64,000 nt of DNA from Sphagnum magellanicum (taxonomy: Eukaryota; Streptophyta; Sphagnopsida; Sphagnales; Sphagnaceae). The stretch is from positions 10,310,001-10,374,000 of the forward strand of contig CM038909.1 in NCBI GenBank assembly GCA_021904315.1, in the 5' to 3' direction. The position numbers were made by a program, and so were the translations under genes. Positions 1 through 11,558 of this stretch are shown here, in pieces (position 1 is the first letter of the stretch; every line of letters begins with the position of its first letter). The notes beneath the pieces were generated by a model. The model did no database searches and was not told the DNA's origin. It worked only from the letters and a program-made list of their open reading frames with translations.

Positions 1-200
1 GAAAAAACAAATAACATAACACGGATCCCTAATCTTTTGCTCCTTCTTAAAGCTATACTTATCATCAACATAAAATTCCCCCATCATAAGTAACATTGTG
101 CATAACAAGACAACAAGATAGAAAGTGGTTTTTGGCACTAAAACAATGACTAAAAACACCCTCTTCATACAAAACCTTAAATCCCTATATTTTTGTCACA
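1..200 (-). repeat. 3' LTR of the gypsy element, cut by the window edge
   Basis: This stretch matches 11,350-11,558 over its whole length with scattered substitutions. On the minus strand it begins TGTGAC at position 200, directly after the polypurine tract. The remaining ~770 bp should lie to the left of the window. Confidence 0.85.
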
Positions 201-226
201 TGTGTAATCACTCCCAAATTTTTTTG
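201..226 (-). other. Polypurine tract region before the 3' LTR
   Basis: The minus strand reads AAAAAAATTTGGGAGTGAT followed by TACACA and then the LTR start. This is the expected plus-strand priming site of an LTR retrotransposon. The purine run is interrupted, so its exact limits are uncertain. Confidence 0.6.
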
Positions 227-776
227 ACTAAGTCCCTCAGTCACCACCATTTAATGGTGCAAAATGGAAGATTTGCAAATCCTTTCTAGGTCTATCCCAA
301 ATCTTTTCATCCTTCGTTTTAATGACAAAATTTTTGCCACCTTCATCTTGCTCCTAAAATCCATTATTGTCCAAATATTTCATGAAAAAATGGACCTTCC
401 CAACTTGAAGCCAATGGCTTCTTCTTCCCAAGTTTCTCCATCTTGACATAAGTTTCACTTTCATCAAAACCCAAAAACAATTACTTCCATTTTCTTGATG
501 CATATGGCCTTTTTTTTGCCTTGCCTACATTTGACCCACATTCTTAATCACCTAACCATGCATGCTTGTAATGAGTTGCAATTTCTCAATCATCTGTTTA
601 GCAAGCTTAATTGGATCATCATCTCCATCATATGTATTAGCTAGGGGATTCAAAAAATTATCAACCTGTAACTTCGAAGTTCGACCAATTAGAATCATGT
701 GAGGTGAAAACCTGGTGTTGGTTTATACACCACATCTGTAACCAAATAAAATACGGGGCATGTGTTCATCCCAATC
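227..776. other. Internal 3' region of the gypsy element, no gene seen
   Basis: This lies between the integrase core and the 3' LTR. It should hold the C-terminal part of pol and untranslated leader to the 3' LTR. Several stops occur in every frame and I recognise no domain. Confidence 0.5.
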
Positions 777-1390
777 CTAGGCATGTTCAGTAATAATAGT
801 TATAACTATCAACCCATACTTAAAGGTTTTGACTAGTCTCTTCACCATGCCATTGCATTTAAGCCATTGAAGTGCCATATATTGATGTGTAGTTCCATAA
901 TTTTTGCATAGTTGATAAAATTCAGCTACCCACTCACCTCCATTATCAATTATGATATATCTTGGAACTACAAACCTACAGATAATCTCATCCTCCAAAA
1001 ATTTGGTGGCAATTTCTGTTTCATGCTTAACAACTACATTATCTTTTATCCATTTAGAATAATGATCGATTGCAATTAGGATGTATCTATGTATCTAAGT
1101 GTCTCAGGTAACAACCATGTTGTATTTAGTGCTACCTTATAAATTGATCCTAAACATGTGTGCTTTTGAGTTATTTTGTGTTTAGTTTGATATATTTGGC
1201 CTTGCTTGCAAGTACGGACAACACTCCTCACATCTTTTATTTTGTTGTGCCAAAAATATCGCTTATTAACTTCAACAAGTGTGCCCTTCTCCAAAATGAA
1301 CAATTTCCTCATGCAGGTCCAAGATAAGTTGTTTACGCTCATTAGGTCTTAGCACCCACAATTCCTCGAGCATGAGCTTGTCATGGTTCC
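777..1390 (-). pseudogene. Gypsy integrase fragment (zinc-binding and catalytic core)
   Basis: The part at 1,076-1,390 reads as the N-terminal zinc-binding region: conserved HEE..HFG.G, KRYFWHNK, and a C..C pair weakened to CKQGQ. The part at 777-998 is the DDE core around the second catalytic Asp, with IIDNGGEWV, the HQYMALQW stretch and NGMVKRLVKTFK. The two pieces are separated by stops or a frameshift. The gene is broken and incomplete. The enzyme would have inserted the element cDNA into chromosomal DNA. Confidence 0.82.
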
Positions 1391-1399
1391 AGTGATATT

Positions 1400-1402
<3 letters not shown>

Positions 1403-1436
<34 letters not shown>
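1403..1436. repeat. (AT)n microsatellite
   Basis: An uninterrupted run of about 17 AT units lies at the left border of the segment inserted between integrase and RNase H. Confidence 0.97.
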
Positions 1437-1440
<4 letters not shown>

Positions 1441-3723
1441 GAGGATTTCTTGCACACTTCCACCACTAAGATATGCACTCACAAAAAAACCCGGTTAGAA
1501 GTGGAACTACTATGTAATTAAAGTCTAATGAGTTAGGTGGTTCGAGGTAAGTAATGAAATTTACTAAAAAATCTACTGCGTTGTGTCCAAATCTCATGAT
1601 TTTATTTTATTTTTATTTTATTTTATTTATGTCTTTGACCAAAAGTTAAGCCCGAAACTAAAAACCACTTGTTTAGATTGAGGGAAAAAACAACAACTCA
1701 ACCTCCTCTACTTTCACAAATGTAACTCCTTCACAGCAAAAACCGATGATGCTGAATTTTTGGGAGAAGCTTTTACACATTTCAATCTAAAACTGATCTA
1801 ATTTTGAGACAAATCCAACGGTGGATTTGAGAGAAACAATTAATTAAACCAAAAGTTCAGAGGTTTCACTACGATTACTTGTTACACACAACTCTATTCC
1901 ATACTTCATTTTTTCATAACCTTTCCATGAACACCTCCACACACAAGAACTAACAACCTTTCTCACATTTCATTCTCCTCTTCCTTTTCCCTTCTTCACA
2001 TACACATAATGCCTTTCTTCTTGGTAAGCCTCCATGACCTTCCTTGAGCTCGTTTCCCTTGTCCAATGAAAGCTTTGAATTCTTTTTGCACCAATCAATG
2101 GCCTCCTCATCCTTCAAGGGCCAATGAGAATTTGAGAATGAATGGCCATCTAATTGAAATTAGGATGAGAATCCTTGGGCCCAATGAAACACAAGAGATA
2201 TTCCATCCTCCAATCAAAGAGGATGACAATCCTCATGACTAATGGGATTGGAGGATCCAACCTCCCCCTTATCTTGGATATCTTGATGAGATCTCTTGAG
2301 TTTGATCCTTTTCCGTCCGTTGACCCTCACATCCTACTTCTTCATCCTAATTACTTCAAGTAACTAACTACTAGGATAAATTATCGGTAGTAACAAGGAA
2401 GAGTCCTTGAGTTCTTACTTGACTAATTCAATGGTTGAAGTAACATTTCCATGTAACATTTACTCCTTGATATTCCCTACCTATTTACTTTACTATGCAC
2501 TAATTAATTATGTAGTACATAGTAAATTGGAATTACAATTTGTATCACAAAAGAAAATTCTCACACACTTCTAGATCCATCGTTGAATTTAGGGTTTGAT
2601 GAATCCCTTAGATCTAGGGTGTTCGAGTTTTGATGAGGTTCCGTCGTCATTCCCACACTTTACGCCTACCCTAATTTGTTAAATAAAAAGGCCTCGACCC
2701 TTTTTGAACGCAAGTACCACCTTGTTTACACCTTCTTGGTTTTTTGTTGATGCAGGCGCAACTAGTCATGACGGACGATGACGCTACGCTTTCAAATCCT
2801 CCAGTCGCACCCGTACAACAAGAAGAGCTTGAAGAAGCACCGCTCGACTTAAATGTTTCTCAACGGCCGCGCGAAGAATAACCGCCCAGGAGAGTGGTGC
2901 GCACTCGAGTCGTTCGTTCGGTATGGGATCGTCGATTATCTCCTAACCCACATGCTTTAGCAATTTATTTAAAATTTGTTCCTGCTCGTGGAGCTGCGCC
3001 AAAAAGGTTTGAAGAGTGCCAGTGCGAAGATGATGATGTTCGTCTCCATTGTCGAACGTGGGTTCCCGATGATGGCCATTATCGTTTGCTACGAGGCTCG
3101 ATCAACCCACTTCCCCTGGAGCATCGAACCGAATACCTCGCTCGCACCATTCGTTGCATCCTAGATTTTTTACAACTGTGATTTATTTTTTAAGTCAGTT
3201 ATTTAATTGTAATTCATCTGAGGTTACTCAGGCGGAAATGTTTAATACTTAAGTTTGAATTGATTCTATTTAGAAGTTTGATAGAAGTGAAACTAAATAA
3301 AGATGTATTAGGACTACATCCTAAAAATCTTACAAATACATCATTAGTGCTTGAAGATTCTTCTACAGACTAACTTAACCTTGTCATGGCGAATTGCTAT
3401 TGTTAATTATGGGCTTGTATTTCCTATATATCAATAAATCACATCTAATTCTACATCCCCTTTCCCTTCTCTTCAACATAAAAGGGATAATGTACTCTAA
3501 AAGGTTTATTAGGTGCTTAACTGATTAAGCGTTACATCAACTAAATAAAGAAGTACTATATGCCTGGAATATCACAAAGGCTGATTCAACTATTAATAAT
3601 CACTACTTGGAGGCTTATAAGCATTCAAATCATTAGTACTAAAGAAAATTACGGAACTAAGGCTTAACTAATTGTTGACCTATAATCCATGGCTCACAAT
3701 ATTATTCTGGTGTTCTTTTGCAG
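1405..3723. mobile_element. Probable ~2.3-kb insertion inside gypsy pol
   Basis: The integrase zinc region ends near 1,390 and pol-like sequence linked to RNase H resumes near 3,730. The ~2.3 kb between has no pol similarity. The octamer ATTACAAT occurs at 1,397-1,404 and again at 3,724-3,731, which fits an 8-bp target duplication. I see no convincing terminal inverted repeats, and the left end is an AT microsatellite, so the octamer may be chance. The segment carries a broken copy of the small-protein family at 2,768-3,181 on the strand opposite to the gypsy genes. Confidence 0.45.
2768..3181 (+). pseudogene. Broken copy of an unrecognised small-protein family (LDFLQL family)
   Basis: From the ATG at 2,768 the frame encodes an acidic N-terminus with a PLDLNV stretch (an EAR-like LxLxL pattern). 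It hits one TAA at 2,879-2,881, then runs open to the stop at 3,179-3,181, 137 sense codons in all. After the stop come an Arg-rich patch, a CQC pair, GHYRLLRG and a C-terminus of EYLARTIRCILDFLQL. The same order of motifs, at nearly the same spacing, is found in the intact 140-residue ORF at 25,995-26,417 (minus). I do not recognise the family. The in-frame stop makes this copy a pseudogene unless a spliced form avoids it. Base composition is more GC-rich than its surroundings. Confidence 0.6.
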
Positions 3724-4161
3724 ATTACAATCTATTGAAATTTAACCTCCATTGAGAATTACTAAGGTATGTTGGTCATCCCAGATGTCCATGTTTCTAA
3801 CATGGTCCCATTCAATGTCATATTTTTCCTCATAGTAGGTTTCATCCATAAGATCAGCATCAACAAGTGATTATGCTTCATTAACTAACTGCAAATGCAT
3901 TTGAAGATCCAAAAGATCCTTCCTCTTCATGGAAATTTGTATGTATTGCTTATCCTTAACCTCCTGCTCCTGATTTTCAATTAAATCATTCTCTTCATGA
4001 ATTATTTCCGCCTCTTCTAATTTAGTGACATCCACCATAAACAACTAATTGAGAGTTGTTTTGTTGCTTAAATATTGTAGAATCAATCCCATTTTGGAAC
4101 TCCTCTTTCCATTGCAAGAAGCTTTTTCAACTTTTTGAACTTGTTGCATCTTATCATAGTT

Positions 4162-5330
4162 TCAAATTTCCTTCTGAAAATCTTTGTTTTCATCCACATT
4201 GCCAATTGGGTTTCTATTTAATGCATATGCATTGCCATGCTTTGACCCAACATGATGTATTATATCAAAGCTAAAGTCTTGGAGCATGTTGATCCATCTA
4301 CCCCTCCTACCATACTTATCTGACAATTTGACCAGCCATTTAAGAGGCTTGTGGTTGATGCGCAAAGTGAAGTGATTATGATATAGGTATTGTCTAAAAT
4401 GCATTATACCCCAAATAAGGGCATAACATTCACCCTCCATGGGGTGAAACTTTCTTTGCATAGGTGTAAGTCCTTTACTCACATATGTTATGACATGTTC
4501 ATTTTTGCCCACCCATTGTGAAAGAATGGCACCTACTCCCTTTGTCGACCAATCCACATCTAATATGAAAGGTTTAGTAAGTCTACTCTTATTAGAATGG
4601 GTGATTTGACCAATGCATCTTTTAACACATTAAATGCATTTTGGCATTCATTACTCCAAGAAAATGTAGCATCCCTCCATGTCAATTCAAAGAGTGATAC
4701 TCTATTCTAGAATACCCCTTAACATCATTTTTGTAATGTCCAATAAGTCCAAGAAAAGCATGGACATTGGTGACCACCATTAGCATTAGAAACTGTACAA
4801 TAGCTTTGATATTCCATTGATTTAGTTGAGTCCCCTCCTTGCTAACAATATGCCCTAAAAAACGAATGTTTGTCTTCACAAATTTGCATTTGCCTAGGTT
4901 ATGCTTCAAGGTAACCTCCTTCAACTTCATTGATACAAAGCATTGGTGTTCTAGGTGTTCTTCCTAGGTTAGGTTGTGTATGTTGAGGTCATCAATAAAC
5001 ACTTTCAGGAATTTATCCATGTAAGCGTCAAATATCTCAATCATTGTGCGAATAAAAATACTAGTTGCATTTTTCATGCCAAAAGGCATCATAGTCCAAT
5101 CATATAGTCCATATTTTGTTATAAAGGCAATTTTTTTCACATCTTCAAGTGCCATCTTGATTTGCCAAAAGCATGATTGTAAGTCCAATGAAAAGAACCA
5201 TTGGGACTCCCCCATTTACATCAAAACATCTTCAACTAAAGGCATGGGAAACGCATCTGTCCTAGTCTGTTGGTTCAATGGCTTGTAATCCCCACAAAAC
5301 TTGTGACTGCCATCCTTTTTCATAAGTAGT
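4162..5330 (-). pseudogene. Gypsy reverse transcriptase and RNase H, inactive
   Basis: Reverse transcriptase starts near 5,330 with CGDYKPLNQQT, hits a stop at 5,216-5,218, then continues with SLDLQSCFWQIKM, MPFGMKNATSIF and FIDDLNIH (the YxDD-type box, Asp pair kept). The thumb/connection part at 4,682-4,930 has LGHIVSKEG and AFLGL.GHY. RNase H at 4,162-4,557 keeps the first Asp (MDWSTKGVGAIL) and the Glu region. However, the TDHxxL box reads INHKPL, and the ADALSR box reads AYALNR, so catalytic acids are lost. Frameshifts separate the pieces. The encoded enzymes once copied the element RNA into cDNA. Confidence 0.88.
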
Positions 5331-6169
5331 GTCACCCTGCATGCATATTTCGATGTACTCAGCCTCATCTTTCCCAAACATATTAAATTGTCAATATGTC
5401 TTTTGATTTCACTTTTTCCTAAAATGGCAACTTGCTTGGTGTACTACGGTAGGGCGAAAAACCTTGGGTGTCCACAATGTGCTCCTTAATCCTACAATAA
5501 CCTAATTCGCCTTTATGCCAGGCAAACACATTAGAAAATTGCTTTAAAAACTACCATAATTGATCAAGTTATACTGGATCCAACATTGGGTTTACATTGA
5601 TTTTGTATATGATTTTTCCCTATTTCCCTTATTTGTCGCATTAGAGTTCTTGTGTGCATCTGCATCTATCTAGCAATCCCTTCATCATCCCGCTTTTCCA
5701 ACTACAATATCAATGGGCATTCTTCTAATTGTTTAACATAACGTGCCACCTTTTGCACATCTTCCTCCTTTGACACACATCTTATCCAATTTTCATAATC
5801 TTTGAGGTCTAAAATCTCCCCAAAGATTATCTTCTTATTTTGGTCGTTTAATGATAGATTCAAAATTTGATTAGGTCCTTCATGCTTCACAAAGGTATAT
5901 AATCCATTGTCTTACGATTCTTCCCAGAACTCATGATCTCCAACATAATCATATGCATCACTATTTGTCTTTTCTATCTTAGTAGTTTCATTGTTAAATG
6001 CATCTTGTTAAAACCATCATTGGATTAGCCATTGTCAAAAGAGCAACCAACAATTTGTTCAACTTCATTGAGGTCTAGTTGTCCTAAACCCAGCTCCACC
6101 ATTGTTGTTGCATCAAAACCTGTTTGAACTTTATCTTTGACAACCTGTAACATGTTGACCATGTTTAGA
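5331..6169 (-). pseudogene. Gypsy pol upstream part, degraded
   Basis: This lies between the RT domain and the CACTA-type MITE and should correspond to the protease-RT linker. An open stretch at 5,702-5,890 encodes 62 residues with many Asp, Glu and Lys, but I could not identify a protease DTG motif. It is included only because of its place in the element. Confidence 0.4.
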
Positions 6170-6543
6170 CACTACTACAAAATGTGGGTGTAGTTCATTA
6201 ATCCCCATTCACTAGATTAATGAATTCATTGTTTCTTCATTGGTCCTCGTTCACTACAACCAATGAATTCACTCAAAATCCAATGAAATCACTTAGCGTA
6301 TAGGGACACCTTTTGTTGTAATGAGAAGAAACACTTGGATGTCGTTCCTAGGACCTTGCCTCACTTGAATCATGCCCTTTTCAACATCAATGACAGTTCC
6401 TACCACTAGTTTTAATAAATGGGGACTAGTTGGAAAATAGTGAATTGTCTAGTCTTAATAAATGGGGACTAGTTAGAAAGTAGTGAATTCATTGGGTCTA
6501 ATGAACAAGGATTAATGAACTACACCCACAATTTGTAGTAGTG
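6170..6543. mobile_element. CACTA-type MITE with ~45-bp terminal inverted repeats
   Basis: The left end reads CACTACTACAAAATGTGGGT. The right end, read on the minus strand, is the same apart from one base, and the match continues for about 45 bp. CACTA(C)TACAAA is the classic terminus of CACTA (En/Spm) elements. The 374-bp element has no ORF. The 3-bp flanks (AGA and TAT) are not identical, so the target duplication has decayed or was lost. It sits in the gypsy pol-gag interval and is therefore younger than that element. Confidence 0.85.
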
Positions 6544-7219
6544 TATTTTAATAGAAAAATCTAGTCCCAAGAGTAGATTGTAGCTATCGGTATCTACCAC
6601 CATGAATGTCATTAGGCATTGAATTTTTCCCATTCTCATAAACATTTCATTTATTTTTCACAATGTTTGGGTAATTACATTTGAAGTTGTTTTGTAAGAT
6701 TCAAAATCGGTGACCAAATGCATGATCTTTAACTTTCAAACAACACCAATTGCCATGACAGACATGGATGCCCATGTATCCACAAGACCCTTTATTAGAT
6801 TATTATTAATATCTATAAATAGGTGCAGAATTTTGCTACGGTGGCTCTTGTTGATGCAGATCTTAGGGAGTGTTGGCATTCCTTCAACTCCAATCACATT
6901 TGTAGTTATGGCATTTTCATCATGTTTTTCCTTATAAGCTTCACCAGGCTTTTAAGGTACTCTAATTCATTAGGAATGGCAAAAATTGTCTCCTTAAGCG
7001 ATAATGAGATTTTGCTTTTAATGAAATGAATGAGAATTTTTGATCTAGTTGAACTTTTCTTAAAACTCTCCATTGGCCTTTATTTTATAATATGTTATCA
7101 CAAACACCATCATCACATGTTGCTTACATCATCATTTGCACTAACATAGTTACTTGCATCATCATTTACATCATTGCTTGCACCAACATAGTTGTTTGCA
7201 TCATCATTAACTCTCAATT

Positions 7220-7690
7220 AACTCCTAGTTCACTATTAATTAGGAAGTTTTTCAAAAAGTTTCTTTGGTCGGTGCACACATGGAAACCTCTATGGAGGTT
7301 GTTTTGAGATAGGTCCCCAACGGGGTATAATCTGAATTAACCTTTAGTTAAGTTTTAATTGATTTTTAATTCACTCTTAGTTAGAAAGCTTCTTAAGAAG
7401 CTTCCTTGGTTGGTGCACACATGGAAGCCTCTATGGAGGTTTTCTTGAGTTAGGTACCCAATGGGATATAAACAGGGGTAAGACTTTCCATTACCTTTAG
7501 TTTCTTCAACACCAATTTTGGGCATGTTTTCCTGTCATAACCTTTGTTTTCATACATTATTATAATAAAGTTATGTTTGAATCATCTTCTAGCATATATT
7601 CTGTTTTTGCCTTGCGTCTTTATGCTTCCAATCTTGGATTAGACTTAGGCTTGCATTTTTTGTGACTTGTTTTCCTTGCTATGTCCTTGG
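7220..7690 (+). repeat. LTR-like repeat with TATA box, copy 1
   Basis: Two tandem blocks (about 7,230-7,350 and 7,370-7,480) share the string GGTGCACACATGGAA followed by CCTCTATGGAGGTT. The second leads into GGGATATAAACAGGGGTAAG. The same order (GATGCACACAT, GGGTATAAATAGGAGTAAG, then a T-rich tail with CTTGTGTC) recurs at 23,990-24,430. A promoter-like TATA followed by a T-rich leader suggests an LTR fragment. Ends and target duplication were not found. Confidence 0.5.
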
Positions 7691-7990
7691 CTTAATTCCT
7701 ATACTTGTAGATTTTCATGTTCCTGAAATTTGCCATTTACTGCACATCCATCTCAAGTTGTTGCATTTCCACAAACAATTTTTTTTTAGGCATGTCAACT
7801 CCAAAAAAAAATCATGTTTAGATCCACAAAGTGTATTCAATTGTTCAAGGGTTGTTGCTTCATCATCCGTAAGCATTTCTAAGTAGTTGTTTGTAGTTGC
7901 GTGTGTTTTAGTCTCCTTGCCCTTCTTCCAACACGTCTTTAATATGTCCCATACTTGTATAATATCCACATCTAAATCATAGTTTTTTAT

Positions 7991-8209
7991 CTAATGCAAG
8001 AGACCACATTTACCACATTTAAGTCTAAGGTTTCCAATTCTTGGACAAATTGTAACAATGTGATCAATTACATTACAAATTTGGCATATTGAAGAAATGT
8101 TGGTTCCAGGGGACCAAATTCCATGACTTGACGAAACACAATGTTTAAAGAAACTAATGAGGGACTCATTTAATGCACTAACTTGTTTTTCTACAACAAC
8201 ATCAACCAC
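7991..8209 (-). pseudogene. Gypsy gag zinc-knuckle region
   Basis: This 72-residue open frame contains CQICNVIDHIVTIC, a CCHC zinc knuckle of the form C-x2-C-x4-H-x4-C. A further CGKCGLL follows close to its end. Zinc knuckles of gag bind the element RNA during packaging. The frame is cut off from the capsid part by the solo LTR at 8,247-9,161. Confidence 0.7.
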
Positions 8210-8246
8210 TATTCCTTCCTTTTACTATTTTTTCAGCAACTCAAAT

Positions 8247-9161
8247 TGACGCACCCCCAAATTCCTTGGTAGATTCAATTGCGAGTTTAAATGTGAAAAC
8301 AATGGAAGGATAAAGGGTTGGGGCACGCTCCCTGGTTCGCAGCACTTTGGGGGTAGAGGGGCATGGTGGAGCTTTAGGACGAGGAATAAGAAGAATGACA
8401 AGTAATTCAATTATTCACATGGACCTGCACAAACCAAACAACAAGTTGGTTAGTGCATAGTTAGAACACTTTTGGTGCACAAACGAACCACGGGCAAACA
8501 CAAATTCACAAGACTCACCACAACCCGAACTTGGGGGAAGCCACCACCTTCCCTTTATAGTATACTCTGTGCCTGGCCACGAGACCAACATCCAAATGTC
8601 ATTTTGTCTTGGGACTCCCAAATGGGAGTCCCGAAATTCCCAAAATTAGGATTCCCGCAAATTTGGAGGCCCATAACTTTGCGTGAAAACCTTTGAGTGA
8701 GGTGAAGTCTAAAGCAAAGTTGTAGCCCTCATCAAGAGCTTTCCAATGATATGTGGCACGTCACCTACACACAAGGAAGTTAAGGCGATTCCCGACTTTT
8801 AATGGTCGGGAGTGAAATTGACAAATTGACTTTTGGCTTTTCTTTTGGCCATAACTTGTGTTTTAATTACCCAAATGGGTCATGCAAGCCCATTTTAGAC
8901 ATTTATGTTCCAAGAGATTTCCAATGATATAAGAAACTTTTCAATCCAATGAATTTTGACCCCTGAAATCACCCTCTGAAAATTCAAGAGTCCATTGGGA
9001 CTCCAACTCCAAAGTGGGAGCTCATTTGGGAGTGTGGAGGTTCATTCCTTCATAATCTCTTGCACTCCCGAGAGCATGAAATGTGACTCCCGGGTTCACT
9101 CTTGGCTCGCACCTTTGCAAACCCTTGCTTTGGTCGTGAGCCCAAGGTTAGGGTTGCAACA
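8247..9161. mobile_element. Solo LTR with 5-bp target duplication CAAAT
   Basis: A 915-bp block begins TGACGCACCCC and ends GGGTTGCAACA, that is, 5'-TG...CA-3'. It is flanked on both sides by CAAAT (8,242-8,246 and 9,162-9,166), the 5-bp duplication typical of LTR retrotransposon integration. It has no ORF of note. CCTTTATAGTATA near 8,553 could be a TATA box on the plus strand. It splits the gag of the older gypsy element. A solo LTR arises when the two LTRs of a full element recombine. Confidence 0.82.
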
Positions 9162-9245
9162 CAAATGGAATCTCCTTTAATTCAGTTAAGACCCATTCTA
9201 CCTCCGATGTTGCATCCAATAACTCATCCATTTTTGCGTAATCCT

Positions 9246-9778
9246 TCATGACACACAACTTTTTGATTTTAGGGTGTAGCCTAAATAGGAACCTCCACCT
9301 ATGTTTAACATTTTCCAATTTTTTTTTGTAAAAAACTTTTCCATTTTGTCATGGTAAGTGTGAACCCATCGTTTAGGTTCTTGTTTTATCTTATCCATTT
9401 TAGCTTGGATCTTTTCTTTATCCACAATGTCATATTTCAACAACATGGCAACTTTCATAACTAGTTAATCTACTAGAGCAATGGCCAGTTTCTTATACCA
9501 ATATTTTGATTTTCCTTGTAAATTTAGATGTTTGATTTTGAATAGTTTTTATTCATTAATTCCCCTTACTTTTGCTGCCATTTCTAACATCTCCACCCAA
9601 TCATGAACATCCTAAAACTCCTTCCCCCATAAAAGTTCATCCATGCCCTTGGGCTTGTCATCTTGTGGTACCTACTAGATCCACTACTTCTATGATCACT
9701 ACATATAAAGACCAAAAATTGCAATTGAAAGATATTATTTGAAATGGAACTACTTCTAGAAGGTTTGCTTATTGCCAT
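9246..9778 (-). pseudogene. Gypsy gag capsid-region remnant
   Basis: On the minus strand the sequence near 9,650-9,590 encodes KGMDELLWGKEF, a stop, then DVHDWVEMLEMAAK, which resembles the N-terminal part of plant gypsy gag. The ORF at 9,246-9,458 continues with HTYHDKMEKFFTK. Frameshifts and stops break it. The identification rests on its place in the element and a short familiar motif, so it is moderate. Confidence 0.55.
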
Positions 9779-10159
9779 TTTCCATGACCCTCAACATCAG
9801 TTGTTGTTAATGTAGTTCCAAGTCATGGTCAAGATCATTAACGATCATGATGTATGATCCTATCGACAATTGATGTGATTCATACTGGATTTTTTCATCA
9901 TGCTCAAAGTTCCATAACCAACTTCCTTTAGCATTTTGTCCAAGTCTCCACACCAAGGCTTTTAATTCAACCCCAAAATGTTCAATTCTAACCATTTTAT
10001 TTCCAACAACAAATAGAGCATCAATTCTTAGAAGAAAGAACCTAATTTTGTGAAAAGATGAAACTGCAACAACGAGCAACCATAAGTCTCCTACCCTGGG
10101 TATCAACTCAATGTTTTCAAATGATTCAATATTCAATGGATTGGATAAAGATTAAAGAA

Positions 10160-10197
<38 letters not shown>

Positions 10198-10579
10198 TGA
10201 TGGCGAGCAATGGTGGTCTAGCCTCTTACTCCATCCCTTGTTTTTAGCCAAACTTGAACTGTTATATACATCTAGTGTGAATGACAAGCAAAGCCAAATC
10301 TCTTGTTCTTACTAGGTCTAGATTGAGTCCTATTATATTGACCACTTCAAAACCTTGCGGCTTTAGAATGACAACACCTTCTTTTGGTAGAATGTCAAAA
10401 CGTGGAAATGGAAAAGCAAACTCACTAATGGCAAGGATTTTGTCCCTATGTTGAACATGTCTCAACTGATTTCTTTTTCTTTGATCCATCTTGCTACTAT
10501 TGGCATGATTTTTCACCTACATAATTATAACCCAACGTCAATACTTTGCGATGCAAATACGGATCCATAGAAAGAACCT
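9779..10579 (-). other. Gypsy leader and gag N-terminus, degraded
   Basis: This region lies between the primer binding site and the recognisable gag. Open frames of 84-109 residues exist on the minus strand (9,807-10,136; 10,262-10,516). They show no family I know and are interrupted by a TA/TG microsatellite. Confidence 0.4.
10160..10197. repeat. (TA)n(TG)n compound microsatellite
   Basis: About five TA units are followed by about 14 TG units inside the leader/gag region of the gypsy element. Confidence 0.96.
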
Positions 10580-10591
10580 ACTTTGATACCA
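10580..10591 (-). other. Retrotransposon primer binding site (tRNA-Met type)
   Basis: The minus strand reads TGGTATCAAAGT. It differs by one base from TGGTATCAGAGC-like sites that pair with the 3' end of initiator tRNA-Met in plant LTR elements. It lies directly downstream of the 5' LTR and fixes the LTR inner border near 10,592. Confidence 0.8.
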
Positions 10592-11558
10592 TAAAAGGAG
10601 GTCACATTAAGTACCTAAATAGCATGTAATCATTTCTCCATATTGAAATGCAAAAACATTCATTCCAACTTAGAAGTTCAAATATGAATGTTTAGACAAC
10701 AATATGATTATTACCAACCTTATGCAAATGTTGATTTTAAATTAAGGCAGACAATGGATCAAATCACTCTAGATCCTCTCTCAATGGCTATATGATCATT
10801 GGTTGTGGAATTTCACACATTAGCTCAAAAACAATCGATGTTTCATTTAACAACTAATCAAGGTTTGAAAAAAATGTTTAACAAGTTGTGATCCCATCAT
10901 TGGCAAAACTCGATAAAACTCCCAATAAACACCCAACTTTCCCATGAAGGAACTACTATTCAGAGCTCTTGGTGTAAGGTACTCAACCCTCCCAAACAAC
11001 GACTAAGGCTCAATTCAAATATAACAAGTTTTACTGGTGAATTCCACAACAAATTAACTTACAAATCCTCTAGAGCCTCTCATCTCTTCTATTATCTGCC
11101 TCTAAAAACCTATTATAGACCAACATTATGTTCCTAATTCAAGCGTAACGAAATTCTTGGAATTAAAAAAATGTTAGTTGCATCTCAAGGGCATTCATCC
11201 CAATATCCATTTATTAAACAAAACAGATCCTACACACCAAAGCATCCACCACTCTAATCACTAGGAACTAGATACTTAACTTGGAAAATTCGAAGCCTCT
11301 TGTAGTCTCGCACCATTGTTTAGCTCCACACTTGCACCATTTTCCACCCCATAGAAAAGAAAACAAACAACATAACATTGATCCCTAATCTTTTGGTCCT
11401 TCTTAAAGGTATACTTATCATCAACATAAAACTCGCCCATCAAAAATAATACTATGCATAACAAGACAACATGATAAAATGTGGTTTTCAGCACCAAGAC
11501 AATGACAAAAAACACCTTCTTCACACACAAACCCCTAAATCCCTATCTTTTTGTCACA
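10592..11558 (-). repeat. 5' LTR of the gypsy element
   Basis: The outer end starts TGTGAC at 11,558 (minus strand). The inner end abuts the primer binding site, giving about 967 bp. The outer 200 bp match the left edge of the window. The inner terminus reads CCTTTTA rather than a clean CA, so the inner border could be off by a few bases or mutated. Confidence 0.75.

Larger units (their letters stand above)
1..11558 (-). mobile_element. Ty3/gypsy LTR retrotransposon, degraded, with nested insertions
   Basis: Reading the minus strand gives 5' LTR (11,558-10,592), primer binding site, gag, RT, RNase H, integrase, polypurine tract and then the 3' LTR, which runs off the left edge of the window. 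The order RT-RNase H before integrase identifies Ty3/gypsy. The left-edge sequence (1-200) and 11,350-11,558 are near-identical direct repeats, and both end at the same TGTGACAAAAA start. The coding part carries many stops and frameshifts, so the element is dead. The internal region is enlarged by at least four insertions, listed separately. The right flank begins AAAGA; the matching target duplication lies outside the window. Confidence 0.88.
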
